From Candidatus Poribacteria bacterium (lineage in GTDB: Bacteria; Poribacteria; WGA-4E; JAJDTR01): 64,000 nt of DNA. The notes beneath the pieces were generated by a model that was not told where the DNA came from, ran no database searches, and saw nothing but the letters and a program-made list of their open reading frames with translations. Positions 47,434 to 56,846 of the stretch are shown here, piece after piece. The stretch spans positions 58,115 through 122,114 of the forward strand of contig JAJDTR010000033.1 in NCBI GenBank assembly GCA_022827055.1, written 5' to 3'. Position 1 is the first letter of the stretch. Every line of letters begins with the position of its first letter. Both the position numbers and the translations under genes were made by a program.

Positions 47434-49401
47434 ATGAGGATACAAATACGTTGTCTCACTCTCTTCGGTTGTATATGCCTCTGTTTCATCATGCTAGGCA
47501 AGGTTTCCGTCGCGCGAAGTTATCAGGATTATCAGACGTGGAATCTGCCGGATGGCGCCATTGCCCGATTTGGAAAGGGTGGTATCAGTCAGGGCGACAG
47601 AGTAATTGCCTTTTCTCCCGACGGCGGACTCCTTGCCGTAGCTACAACAATTGGCGTCTGGCTTTACGACGTGAAGACGACCCGCGAACTCGCATTTTTC
47701 ACCGGGGAGTCGCGTTGGAATCACGCGGTGGCATTCTCTCCCGACGGGACAAGACTTGCCGCGAGTATTGGGAGTCGGGTGAAGCTTTGGGACATTGCAA
47801 CAAGGACCAATTATCTCACTCTTGAGGGACGTACGGGGGGAATGTTGTGGTCGGTGGCATTTTCGCCGGATGGCACTAAGATTGCCGCAGGAGGCGGTGG
47901 AACGGTGGACCTGTGGGAAGCAAAAACGGGAAAAAAGCTTGACACACTCAAAGGGCACTCCGATTGGGTAAGGTCCATAATGTTCTCACCGGATGGCACT
48001 TTACTCGCATCGGGTTCATCAGACATGACCGTCAAATTGTGGGAAGTTTCGAGCGGAACAAATACCATTACGCTCACGGGGCATACGGATAGAGTCCGTT
48101 CTATTTCGTTCTCGCCCGATAGCACAAGACTCGCCACAGGGTCTGCGGATAAATCTGTCAAGTTGTGGGATGTCAAAACCGGTGCGAATATTGACACGCT
48201 GGGGTCTACGAAAAACCCTTTGTCCGCGAAACAGGTACTTCGTAGCGTCCTCAGGGGTACCAAATCTGGGCCGCATGCATATAGAGTTGATAGCGTGGCG
48301 TTTTCGCCTGACGGAACTCTGCTCGCATCAGGATCCTCGGGAGGAGCAGTCAAATTATGGGAAGTCAAGACCGGGCAAAATATCACTACTCTTCAGGTGC
48401 CCGTGGAATTGGACAAATCGGTAGCGTTTTCTCCAGATGGCGAAATGCTCGCTCTGACTTCGGAAAGCCTTGGCACAGTACGACTATGGGAAATTTCAAC
48501 AGGAGAAACCAAAAACACAATTACAGGACATACACAGAATGTCTACTCCGTGGCATTTGCTCCCGATGGCGCAAAACTCGCTGTGGCAAATGGAAGTGAG
48601 AACAAGGTCGCATTTTGGAACATCAAGACGGGTAAGAATACCCACATAATGGTAGAAAATAGGGGATGGGTTCACTCCGTGGCCTATTCGGCGGATGGAA
48701 CAAAACTTATGTCAGCTGCAGCACAGGTTATCGAACTGTGGAACGTTAAGGCGCGAAAAAATATCGTCGCTTTCAAAGGACACGAAAATACCACCTACAC
48801 TGTAGCCTATTCAGCTGATGGAACAAAGCTCGCCGCTGGAGGAGCAGGAAATACAATAGAGTTGTGGGAGGTCAAGACGCGAAAGAATATTGCCACATGC
48901 CGAGGACACTCGGATAAGGTTTATTCAGTGGCGTTTTCACCTGATGGTACAATGCTTGCCTCGGGATCAGAGGATAAAACCGTTGGACTGTGGGAGGTCT
49001 CGACAGGACGAAAAATCGCTATGCTCAAGGGGCACACCGATGAAGTCAGGTCGGTGGCATTTTCACCTGATGGCATGACAATCGCTTCAGCCGGATCCAA
49101 CGAGAGATTTGCTAAGCTGTGGAACGTTTCAACCGGGGAGAACATCGCTACACTTACGAAACATACAGGTTGGGGCGGGGCCTCCGCCGTGGCGTTTTCG
49201 CCTGATGGTGCAATACTTGCTGTGGGATCGAGCGATAACATCATAAAACTGTGGGAGATTTCGACAGGGACAAACATCGCCACCCTCCGAGGAAACAACC
49301 ATTGGGTCCGCGATTTGGCATTTTCGCCCGATGGCACCAAACTGGCTTCGGCGTCATTGGAGGGGACGATTTTGTTGTGGGATTTAGAGGCGATCGAATG
49401 A
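47434..49401 (+). CDS. Secreted WD40-repeat protein, 14 repeats (paralogue 2)
   Basis: About 655 residues from the ATG at 47434 (GGAG nearby upstream; a start at 47419 is an alternative). It has the same plan as paralogue 1: signal peptide, YQDYQTWNLPDGAIARFGKGG opening, 14 repeats, insertion between repeats 5 and 6 (NPLSAKQVLRSVL), and an almost identical last repeat (NNHWVRDLAFSPDGTKLASAS). A tandem duplication is the simplest explanation. Partner and role unknown. Confidence 0.88.
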   Translation: MRIQIRCLTLFGCICLCFIMLGKVSVARSYQDYQTWNLPDGAIARFGKGGISQGDRVIAFSPDGGLLAVATTIGVWLYDVKTTRELAFFTGESRWNHAVAFSPDGTRLAASIGSRVKLWDIATRTNYLTLEGRTGGMLWSVAFSPDGTKIAAGGGGTVDLWEAKTGKKLDTLKGHSDWVRSIMFSPDGTLLASGSSDMTVKLWEVSSGTNTITLTGHTDRVRSISFSPDSTRLATGSADKSVKLWDVKTGANIDTLGSTKNPLSAKQVLRSVLRGTKSGPHAYRVDSVAFSPDGTLLASGSSGGAVKLWEVKTGQNITTLQVPVELDKSVAFSPDGEMLALTSESLGTVRLWEISTGETKNTITGHTQNVYSVAFAPDGAKLAVANGSENKVAFWNIKTGKNTHIMVENRGWVHSVAYSADGTKLMSAAAQVIELWNVKARKNIVAFKGHENTTYTVAYSADGTKLAAGGAGNTIELWEVKTRKNIATCRGHSDKVYSVAFSPDGTMLASGSEDKTVGLWEVSTGRKIAMLKGHTDEVRSVAFSPDGMTIASAGSNERFAKLWNVSTGENIATLTKHTGWGGASAVAFSPDGAILAVGSSDNIIKLWEISTGTNIATLRGNNHWVRDLAFSPDGTKLASASLEGTILLWDLEAIE

Positions 49402-49405
49402 TGAA

Positions 49406-50653
49406 TTAGCGGTGCTTATAGCCTGAATGCGGTTTCGGAATCGCAGCCAGCACTTTCTCGCGCATTCGTTCATAGGCGAGTGAAATGCCGGCAATATTTC
49501 CAGCCGCGGGACCAATCTCAAGTTGAGCCATTACCCCGCTTCCGAACAAGTTTCGGACGGGCAGAAGTTGAAGTCTGTTGTCCAATATTGGAAGTCCGCG
49601 CAGGGTTCGAATCTTATGCTGTTCAGTCAGATCAGATAGAAACCGGTAACGATGAAGATCGAACCTAAAACCGGTCGCGAGGACAACCAAATCGACGTCG
49701 TTAATCGTACTTTCGGCGGTTTTCACCTGCAGGAAGGAATCCCCATCAATCTGACGGATGTTCACGCCCGTCCGAAGATGGAGTTTCCCATCCGACCTCG
49801 CTTTCGTAAGCGCCTCCGCTATTTCCGGGGTAACGCTCCCTTCGCCTCTAGCTTGCCGTACCATCTTCCTGCGTTTGTCCCAATCCGATTCTTTGCTGAA
49901 TCTATTCAAAGCCTTGGGGCCTAGCCATGACGGCTCGAAATCGAACTGTTGGATTTTCAGCGATCTACGGACAATCATGACGACTTCGACGTCAATGTCG
50001 GTTAGGTTCTTCGCCAACGTAGCGGCTGTCAGACCGCCACCTAAAATGACAATTTTGGAGGGTGTAACCCTTTGGATCGTTTTGTGTAGATCGAATGCTG
50101 ACGAATGCAGGATCAATTTGGGAAAACGGCGTATGAAGAGGTCCAGTTCCGACGGTACGTGAGTACAGTCATCTGTTCCGATGGCGAGGATGACGCAAGC
50201 CGCACGAAAACCTTCGTTGACTTTAGAGATGATACGAAATGGAAACTTTCCGCTCCCTTTGTCCCATCGCAATTTGGCGACATCAAATTGGTGATATAAC
50301 TGTCCGAGTTGCTGGGTTTCAATTTCGTGGAAGGAAAAATCGAGAAAGAGGTCTACGGATGGCTGTGAATAGGGCGGGGCAAGTTCAGCTGTCCGATTCT
50401 GGGTGCGAGCATATTCGACCAACCCTAACGAGTCGCTGCCAATATGGTGGACGGCGGGGGAACGAAGAAATGCCATCCCTTGGCTTTCGGTTTTTCTCCG
50501 CCACGCCAGCAGTGGCTGCGGGTTTCGATCGAGAATGACGACATGGTTTGCCGCGGACGGTATTTCTCGAAGAATTCGACTAGCGACAGCGCATCCGTGT
50601 ATTCCACCGCCGATAATCGCGATAGGGATGTTGCGGTGACTGAGGTTCAGCAT
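49406..50653 (-). CDS. FAD/NAD(P)-binding flavoprotein
   Basis: About 415 residues from the ATG at 50653; the frame is open to 50683. Two dinucleotide folds: GGGIHGCAVASRIL (FAD) and ILGGGLTAATLAKNL (NADPH), and the ATGFRFD string near the end, as in the monooxygenase/flavin-containing hydroxylase-like (lysine/ornithine N-hydroxylase-related) proteins. Substrate unknown. The 3' end lies 5 bp from the WD40 gene's end, so the two are convergent. Confidence 0.8.
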   Translation of the reverse strand: MLNLSHRNIPIAIIGGGIHGCAVASRILREIPSAANHVVILDRNPQPLLAWRRKTESQGMAFLRSPAVHHIGSDSLGLVEYARTQNRTAELAPPYSQPSVDLFLDFSFHEIETQQLGQLYHQFDVAKLRWDKGSGKFPFRIISKVNEGFRAACVILAIGTDDCTHVPSELDLFIRRFPKLILHSSAFDLHKTIQRVTPSKIVILGGGLTAATLAKNLTDIDVEVVMIVRRSLKIQQFDFEPSWLGPKALNRFSKESDWDKRRKMVRQARGEGSVTPEIAEALTKARSDGKLHLRTGVNIRQIDGDSFLQVKTAESTINDVDLVVLATGFRFDLHRYRFLSDLTEQHKIRTLRGLPILDNRLQLLPVRNLFGSGVMAQLEIGPAAGNIAGISLAYERMREKVLAAIPKPHSGYKHR

Positions 50654-50776
50654 GGACCGGGAGAACTCAAATGCGGACGGCAACTGAAAGGAAGTAAAAT
50701 GAAGTGTAGTACATCCCTGAAGCAGCTATTTTTTCTTTGGTTGCGTTCTGTGCTTGAGCGGATAACGCGGGTGAGC

Positions 50777-51643
50777 CTAACGTGTATTCGGCGCTGCCAA
50801 ATCCGCGTCTAACAGTTCAAAACTCCGGCGGATAGGCTGATCAAGCTCAAAAAACAGTGTGAATTCATACTTAACAATCCCTACGCCGGGAACGACCCAA
50901 TACTTTGCAGGCGGTATAGCGGCGGACGGCAACGCACCACTGTCATGCCGTCTCCCTACGATTTCTTCCTCCACGACATAGGCGTCATAGCTGCCCGTGG
51001 GCACGGTTACGGGTTCATTTACGCCCACTACGCGACGAATGACCCGGACAGCCGGAGGCGTCTTTTTTTCAAACACTACCCACTCTTTTCCGAGTTTTAA
51101 CGGGAAGTTCCAAATTATGCGATGCGGTGCGTGCTTCTCATGGAAAATGGGGTTTTCGCCGCCTATATATGCATCGTACGCTGACTCAATGTAGGCGTTT
51201 GGGGTTTTCAAAAAATACGTGGCGAAGATAGGAACCGCCACCTCATAGAATTCATCGGTGTAGAAGTCATCAGCCGGGAAGCGAAAATAGAGGTTATTCG
51301 CCGAAAGATTATCGACGGCTTCTCGATTAAAGGGCTGTGGAGGACGCATCTCGCTGACCGTCATTTGCCGGTACGTGAATCCGCCGATATCCCTAGTATC
51401 TTCTATGCGTAACGTAAACTCTTGCCCTGTGTCCACGACAGTATAGGTCCAAGCGGAGCCGTTGTTCGTGGGGAAATCCACAGCGCTAAATTCGGTGATT
51501 TCGGGTGGTGGGATGCCCACTTCACCGTGCGGTTGAATGAAACCGTCTTCCCCACAGTTTAAGAGTGAGAGAATCGCCATAAATAGCACAACTCTTATAA
51601 TTGAGCGCCTAAGCATCGAGCAACTCTCAAGTTCAAATTTCAT
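50777..51643 (-). CDS. Hypothetical lipoprotein
   Basis: 288 residues. The signal peptide ends in the lipobox LLNC (Cys about residue 30). The rest is beta-rich with YWVVPGVGIVKYE near the C-terminus, a pattern of surface lipoproteins of unknown role. Start may also be the ATG at residue 10. It sits 23 bp from the metalloprotease gene on the same strand and may act with it. Confidence 0.6.
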   Translation of the reverse strand: MKFELESCSMLRRSIIRVVLFMAILSLLNCGEDGFIQPHGEVGIPPPEITEFSAVDFPTNNGSAWTYTVVDTGQEFTLRIEDTRDIGGFTYRQMTVSEMRPPQPFNREAVDNLSANNLYFRFPADDFYTDEFYEVAVPIFATYFLKTPNAYIESAYDAYIGGENPIFHEKHAPHRIIWNFPLKLGKEWVVFEKKTPPAVRVIRRVVGVNEPVTVPTGSYDAYVVEEEIVGRRHDSGALPSAAIPPAKYWVVPGVGIVKYEFTLFFELDQPIRRSFELLDADLAAPNTR

Positions 51644-51665
51644 CGTTCGTCCAATTTTTTACCAG

Positions 51666-54281
51666 CTACCTCATGATGCAAATTTTCCCTTGATCGGTGA
51701 ACCCCTTTCCATCTTCAGCGTGAAAAAAGTAAATCCCACTTTGAATCTTTTCACCACGTTGATTTGTGCAGTCCCACTGTGAAGCTGATTCGATTATCTT
51801 GACAAGGTCACCGTGGGTATTATAAATCCTTACCTTCATTCCCCTCGGATAAAAGTAGACGCAGTCGTCTCTTGAAGTATACAGAGGATTCGGTGCGACT
51901 GCGAGGTTTCGTTCTGCAGATTGCGGCGCGTAGTGGAACGTGCGTCCCTTCAGGATGCGCGTTCCGGAGGTTCCCGATTCAGTCTTGCCAACGATGTGGT
52001 AGGTATAGATGCCTGCCGGTGGAAAACCGTTCAGCATCAGCTTTCCCGACCATCGGGCATTGGATTTGCCGCTCAGGTTGACAGTATGGGCAGAGCCGTC
52101 CGGCAGACTTACCGTGAGGCGGGGAGCAGCCGAGAGATTTTGTGTTCCAGACACGTCAATGTTCCACTCGCCTATCGGACCTTGTTGAGTATTTATAAAG
52201 AACGCGGGCGCTTGACTCGCCGCACTAAAGGAGGGTGAAATGCCATGTGGGCCGATACTCGGCGTGCCCATGATTCCAGACTCGCTGACGGGGACAACCG
52301 CGTAGTAGTAACGAGTGTTGTCGATTTCAAAATACCGGCTCTCTACGTTGACGTCTTGGAATATTGTCCTATCCTCAAAGTGTGTGTCGGTCGCATGCAC
52401 GCGCCCAACAATGTTGATGTCGTCCTCGGGAATGCCGTCTCTGTCCCGGTCCGCGGCGCCTAAAACCTCGGCGGCGCTTTGAAAGGGCATGTCATCGTCG
52501 GTATCAATCAAAGAGGTGTATCGCTTGCGGACGATGACGACTTCGCGAATACCCCCCAAATCTTCAATTTCCCATTCCAATCGCACGCCGTTATCTCCTT
52601 GAAAGGCTACCGGGGTAGACAGTTTTCCGCGAGGAGGCGCGCCAGCCATATAGCTCACGGATCCGCCGAAGTAACCTCCACCGGGAATGATGACGTGTTC
52701 CACGTCGGGCTGCACGTTTATCAACACAAGAACGATCCGCTGGATTTCACCTCCGAAATCCTTGAATGTAAGTTGTGTCTCCTGGGAGCGTTGATAAGTG
52801 AAACCCTCGTGGATTGTGGTTGTCCCGTCGCGTTTTTCAACGATGAATTTTGCACCCCAGCCGCGCAAGCCGGTGAACAAGTGCCAGTCCAGTTCGCGTT
52901 GTATTGCGGTATGATCGCCGGCACTCAACTGAGCCATATTGAATGGCGCCAGGTCCGCGCCATCGATTTTGACCGCGATTTCATTCATGCCCCCGGGCGG
53001 CGGTTCAAATACGATGTAGCGGGACGAGAAATGTTCGGGCATCGATTCCGAATCAAAGTCGACGCGCAGCGGATAGGATTCATGAATATCATTGGGGTGA
53101 ATGGCTACCGGCGGAAAGCGGTGCCCATTGAAATAGTGTTTTCCATCGTCGCGATCGTATGTAAAGTAGTTCCAGACGGTAAAGGTCTTGAACGCTTCGA
53201 CAATGTTGGATCCATAATCAATGAAAACTTGCGAAAAATTTTGAAGTTCGCGGTAACTCCCTTCGGTCGTGTTTGCGTAGAACTGCCTGACGATGTCGGT
53301 ATCGAACCGTTGGGTCATATACAGCGTCCAAATCACCGACCCGTATTCGTGATCGAGAATGCGGCTGTCGAGAGAAATATCCGGCTGCAAAAACCAACGC
53401 CTGAGTTGGTGGGCATAGTAATTATATGCATCCGTTTCGCCAATTTCGTCGGGATCCGGTATGTTATCACGATCATCTATCCGCCCTCCGTCATATACTA
53501 TTGATTCTATCCAGGTGGCTGAAGCCTCCATGAACCAGGTTGGCATGAACCAGTTATAAGCGCCCTGGATTCCGTGTAGAAATTCGTGTGCGGAGGTGGT
53601 TTGGATGAAGCGGATGCTTTCGGATTTGCCAAAATAATCGTATAAGCGTGAGTTAATGGCGAAATATGGTCCCAGTGTCGCGACGGTTGAGAGCACGCGT
53701 CCGCTATACCAGTCACCCGTCGTGAAGCCGAGAGCGGGAAACATGAAAAGGTAAACGTCGTATTTGTGGTTACCTCCGTTGTCCTCCACCCAGAAATCGT
53801 CTAGGGGTTTCTTAAACCCCATCAGTTCTACTTGCACATGAAAAGATCGCTCCATCGCCTCGGCGCAGATTTCAACGTAATCCGGAACGCCGTTCATCGG
53901 TGCAATGTCCTCAAGCGGAGGCGCATGTGTTCCAACCTCGGTGTAGTGGAGTCGGAAATGCGGCGTGTCAAACTTCCGGGGTAGATGAACCGATGCGTAC
54001 GCGCTGCCCGGCTGTCCGGGACGAAGAAATATCCCTTGGAATTCACGTTGATAGATTGCCGGCAGCTGATCCCAATTCTTGGCGAGAATGGTTAGACTAT
54101 CCGTGAAGCATTCTTCAATTTCATCTGCGGTGTAACTTGGTTTCGGGTTGATGAGTTTGCGTGCGGTTCGAATTGCACTGAAAACCTCAAAGTCAGGAGG
54201 GGCGGCGTGCGAGGTCGGTATGGCGGAAAACAAAATTCCAAGAATGAATAGTATGGAGAAATATAGTTTCAAACGGTGCAC
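51666..54281 (-). CDS. Large secreted putative zinc metalloprotease, FlgD/T9SS-like C-terminus
   Basis: About 871 residues from a GTG at 54281, 5 nt after GGAGG; the open frame extends further to 54461 but the signal peptide (LYFSILFILGILFSAIPTSHA) begins right after this GTG. The zinc site HEFLH (about residues 232-236) is followed by MEASATWIE, as in gluzincin-like MXAN_6640-type proteases. Beta-sandwich and fibronectin-like parts follow, and the C-terminus has NLAVAPNPLYTS...RIYNTHGDLVKII...GEKIQSGIYFFHAED, a sorting-domain pattern like that of the CotH protein. Targets unknown. Confidence 0.82.
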   Translation of the reverse strand: MHRLKLYFSILFILGILFSAIPTSHAAPPDFEVFSAIRTARKLINPKPSYTADEIEECFTDSLTILAKNWDQLPAIYQREFQGIFLRPGQPGSAYASVHLPRKFDTPHFRLHYTEVGTHAPPLEDIAPMNGVPDYVEICAEAMERSFHVQVELMGFKKPLDDFWVEDNGGNHKYDVYLFMFPALGFTTGDWYSGRVLSTVATLGPYFAINSRLYDYFGKSESIRFIQTTSAHEFLHGIQGAYNWFMPTWFMEASATWIESIVYDGGRIDDRDNIPDPDEIGETDAYNYYAHQLRRWFLQPDISLDSRILDHEYGSVIWTLYMTQRFDTDIVRQFYANTTEGSYRELQNFSQVFIDYGSNIVEAFKTFTVWNYFTYDRDDGKHYFNGHRFPPVAIHPNDIHESYPLRVDFDSESMPEHFSSRYIVFEPPPGGMNEIAVKIDGADLAPFNMAQLSAGDHTAIQRELDWHLFTGLRGWGAKFIVEKRDGTTTIHEGFTYQRSQETQLTFKDFGGEIQRIVLVLINVQPDVEHVIIPGGGYFGGSVSYMAGAPPRGKLSTPVAFQGDNGVRLEWEIEDLGGIREVVIVRKRYTSLIDTDDDMPFQSAAEVLGAADRDRDGIPEDDINIVGRVHATDTHFEDRTIFQDVNVESRYFEIDNTRYYYAVVPVSESGIMGTPSIGPHGISPSFSAASQAPAFFINTQQGPIGEWNIDVSGTQNLSAAPRLTVSLPDGSAHTVNLSGKSNARWSGKLMLNGFPPAGIYTYHIVGKTESGTSGTRILKGRTFHYAPQSAERNLAVAPNPLYTSRDDCVYFYPRGMKVRIYNTHGDLVKIIESASQWDCTNQRGEKIQSGIYFFHAEDGKGFTDQGKICIMR

Positions 54282-54702
54282 CGATACCTCCGATAGAGAC
54301 GGGAACATGGCGTTGGAGTATGGTAACATTTCACTCTTTTTCTTGTCAAGCAGCATGAATCTTGAGCGTAGGGGAAACACATCTAATTTAGAGGATGTCT
54401 CATGGCGGTAGAATTTACGATTAATGTTGGGTTTCACTCGAATCTCGGTTGTTTCAAGCAAAATGCCATCAGGAAATTTCTCTTTCTGTGTGAGGTTTCT
54501 CAGAAATTGGCGTTCAACCCAACCTACGGACTAAAAACATATGGTAGGTGTTGGGGGTCGGCAGTTAACATTGTCTGAACTGTGATTTATGTGATGAAGT
54601 GATTGCCATGATTATCAATCCTTAGTTGCCCGTGATGAGTGGATTCAACCATTACCTTGAAGCCACTTTGACTCCGGGAAGAAACCGAGTTTTGAAGAGA
54701 AA

Positions 54703-54808
54703 GGGATCTCTATCAGGATCTACTATCGCCTTAGGATCTCTATCGCGTTCCCTATTCGGTCACTTGATCTATTCGTTCAGTTGATCACTCATTTTCCATT
54801 CGCTTGAT
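54703..54808. repeat. Dispersed ATCTCTATCGC repeat, copy 2
   Basis: GGATCTCTATC occurs twice here, and TCTATCGCGTTCCCTATTCGG with CACTTGATC shows similarity to the repeat at 38146-38210. Further half-copies (TTGATC, CATTCGCTTGAT) follow. Function unknown. Confidence 0.5.
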
Positions 54809-54988
54809 GGTTTCATAAAGGATTAAATACTTAGAGAATGAACCAGTTAGCGCAGTTCTGTTCACATTTCTGTGTAAATCAGAGGTTCGAAAATAGGTAC
54901 AGAGAGGTGAACGCCGCGCCGATTTTGATCGGGTGTTCACCTTTTCGAATAGCCCACTTTCCGCTGATAGCGCGGATTCGCTTGCGGC

Positions 54989-55010
54989 AAAGTAGGTACA
55001 AAGTAGGTAC
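54989..55010. repeat. Tandem 11-bp direct repeat
   Basis: AAAGTAGGTAC occurs twice in direct succession, immediately after the end of the hypothetical phage-like gene. A shorter relative (AAAATAGGTAC) is near 54889. Confidence 0.6.
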
Positions 55011-55030
55011 AAAAGAAAAAAGTGCGCGTA

Positions 55031-55972
55031 TTACCATTTCCGCGTCCGCCGGAAACCCTCGCCGCCTGTCCAGAGGATTTCGGCAAAATCGTAATCTTCG
55101 ACGGGATTGGCGGCTACGGCTTGGGCGGCCACCCTATCGAGTCTGTCAAATTCTTGACGCCGCCGAATAGCCAAGGGCTGCCAGCCAAGGTGCCTGCCGG
55201 CGTCGTCCCATTTTTTCAACGTGTTCTTTATTCCCTCAAGCGACACTGGAGAATATTTTTGAAGTCCCATGTCTTGCGCGATGTGTTCCTGAATTATGGA
55301 CGATTTGTCGTAGTCGAACTCTAGGTCATGATTGTGCCGGAAGAGGCGCATTTTCTCTTCATGGACGAGATTGAGGTGGTCGGAAGATAGGTCTTCTCGT
55401 TCTACGCGCAATTTGGCTTGGTTAACGTGTTCGTCGGCAGTTTCTCCTTTTGCCCATGCGGCGTTCAACCTAAACGCCTTGTCATACGCGCCAATTGGAG
55501 GTTTCGACCGAGGGTTTCTTTCAACCCAGTCGAGGAATTCAATGCACCCCAGTTTGCGGGCATACGCGCCGGAAAAGGTTGAGTCGAAAATCGCAATCTC
55601 TATGAGGAATGTTCGCGTTAAGTCGATGGTGTCTTCGCAGGCTTTGCAGGATTTGTATAGGAAACTCAAACAGCCTCCGAGTAATCCGAGAGCCACAGTA
55701 TAGTGCTCCGAGATTGAACGTAGATTATGGAATAGTGTTCGTTTTGCTCGTTCCCGCTTTTGTCGCGCGGCGTAAAAGGTTTTGAACGTGGGAGATTCGA
55801 TGGCTGTGTTGTTCTCGGCGCACCATCGCAAAAACTCCTCGTAACCACGGTAATTCCTTCGACTATCGACTTCCGCATAGAGTTCCTCAACGTGCGCCGG
55901 AGAGAATCGGGGTATTTTTGCGAGGTGTGCGGGGTAGCGCAGCTTATGGAATTCAACTTTCTTGGTTTTCAT
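55031..55972 (-). CDS. Phage-like hypothetical protein (Mu gp27-like N-terminus?)
   Basis: About 313 residues from the ATG at 55972 (TTG at 55993 also possible). The first 90 residues (IPRFSPAHVEELYAEVDSRRNYRGYEEFLRWC..ESPTFKTFYAARQK) recall the DUF3486/Mu gp27 pattern of phage packaging proteins; the rest has no recognised family. It overlaps the end of the upstream gene by 20 nt, so the two are translationally coupled. Function not established. Confidence 0.5.
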   Translation of the reverse strand: MKTKKVEFHKLRYPAHLAKIPRFSPAHVEELYAEVDSRRNYRGYEEFLRWCAENNTAIESPTFKTFYAARQKRERAKRTLFHNLRSISEHYTVALGLLGGCLSFLYKSCKACEDTIDLTRTFLIEIAIFDSTFSGAYARKLGCIEFLDWVERNPRSKPPIGAYDKAFRLNAAWAKGETADEHVNQAKLRVEREDLSSDHLNLVHEEKMRLFRHNHDLEFDYDKSSIIQEHIAQDMGLQKYSPVSLEGIKNTLKKWDDAGRHLGWQPLAIRRRQEFDRLDRVAAQAVAANPVEDYDFAEILWTGGEGFRRTRKW

Positions 55973-56447
55973 CGCCGCTATGGTCTTCAACAATGCCGGT
56001 TAATTCCATTAGCCACAAACGCGATTCGCGATACGCCAGAGCAAGTTGGCGGAGTTCTCGGCAATCGGTATTGTCGGTGTCCGCGGCTAAATTTCGCAGC
56101 CGGATTTTGCAGAGTTTTTGTAGTTCTAACGCAATTGACATGTCGTTGGCGATAAACGCGGTTATTTCTTCACGTCGCTGTCCGGCTAACTTTAGAGATG
56201 CGGCGTGGGCGATTTCGGCTTCATACGCCTCGACGCGAGTTTGCCAATGAAACCGGCTCGACCATTTTCCCATTTGTGAGAGTGTGCGCTTTTTGCCGTT
56301 TACTTCAGATTGGCAGAGCGCGCGCAAAGATCTCTGGCTGCCTGCATCACGGTATAACTCGAAGTAGGCGAAGGCAAGAGGGGATTCTCCCGGGAGACGA
56401 GATTCAAAATTGAACTCGGGCAAGGAATCGTGTTCTTCTTGCTTCAT
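55953..56447 (-). CDS. Terminase small subunit-like phage protein
   Basis: About 164 residues from the ATG at 56447; the frame is open to 56531 and a second ATG lies at 56474, with no clear ribosome site for any of them. ESPLAFAYFELYRDAGSQRSLRALC, followed by GKWSSRFHWQTRVEAYEAEIA, resembles the helix-turn-helix region of phage small terminases that start DNA packaging. No large terminase or other phage gene is nearby, so this is likely a remnant. Confidence 0.5.
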   Translation of the reverse strand: MKQEEHDSLPEFNFESRLPGESPLAFAYFELYRDAGSQRSLRALCQSEVNGKKRTLSQMGKWSSRFHWQTRVEAYEAEIAHAASLKLAGQRREEITAFIANDMSIALELQKLCKIRLRNLAADTDNTDCRELRQLALAYRESRLWLMELTGIVEDHSGDENQES

Positions 56448-56535
56448 GTGTGTTAGACGATTGATAAGGGTCATAGAATTTGGTGTTTCACAGCGGCATG
56501 AAGTGATTCGCGCTAGTGTGGTTAGTGGCAAAAAC

Positions 56536-56580
56536 GAAAAAAGCCCATTAGCGGGGTCGTTAGACTTCCACTAATGGGCT
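56536..56580 (-). terminator. Rho-independent terminator downstream of the mutasome genes
   Basis: The 10-bp stem AGCCCATTAG/CTAATGGGCT (56542-56551 and 56571-56580) is followed on the minus strand by TTTTTTCGTTTTT. It lies about 270 bp after the DnaE-like stop, thus ending that transcript before the phage-like genes. A smaller perfect hairpin (CGGCAC/GTGCCG, 56831-56845) lies right after the stop. Confidence 0.75.
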
Positions 56581-56846
56581 TGTCTTTAGGCAAATTCGAT
56601 TTGGTTGTTTAATCGTGACGCTTAATCAGTAGGCTGCCACTACCGGGCTTGCCGTTTTGCGACGCTTCATCAATTGCGCCTGATATGTACCTAGGATATT
56701 TTGTACACCTTTATGGTCGTATTGTTGCGTTAACGGTATTTTTTGGAACTACGTTGAATCGGATTTTCTTGAAAAAATCAGTTTTCTATATTTAAGGCGG
56801 TCGCCAGCAAGAACGGAAAATACCCGAAGGCGGCACCATGTGCCGA
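56581..56846. other. 3' flank of the mutasome operon
   Basis: About 270 bp with no gene; it holds the small hairpin described with the terminator. Confidence 0.5.

Larger units (their letters stand above)
54282..55030. other. Intergenic stretch with repeats
   Basis: No gene seen. It contains the second ATCTCTATCGC repeat (about 54703-54808) and a tandem pair of AAAGTAGGTAC (54989-55010). Confidence 0.6.

Noticed and set aside
54785..55012. Short minus-strand frame containing the AAAGTAGGTAC repeat
   Set aside because: Its codons follow the repeats; no family signal.
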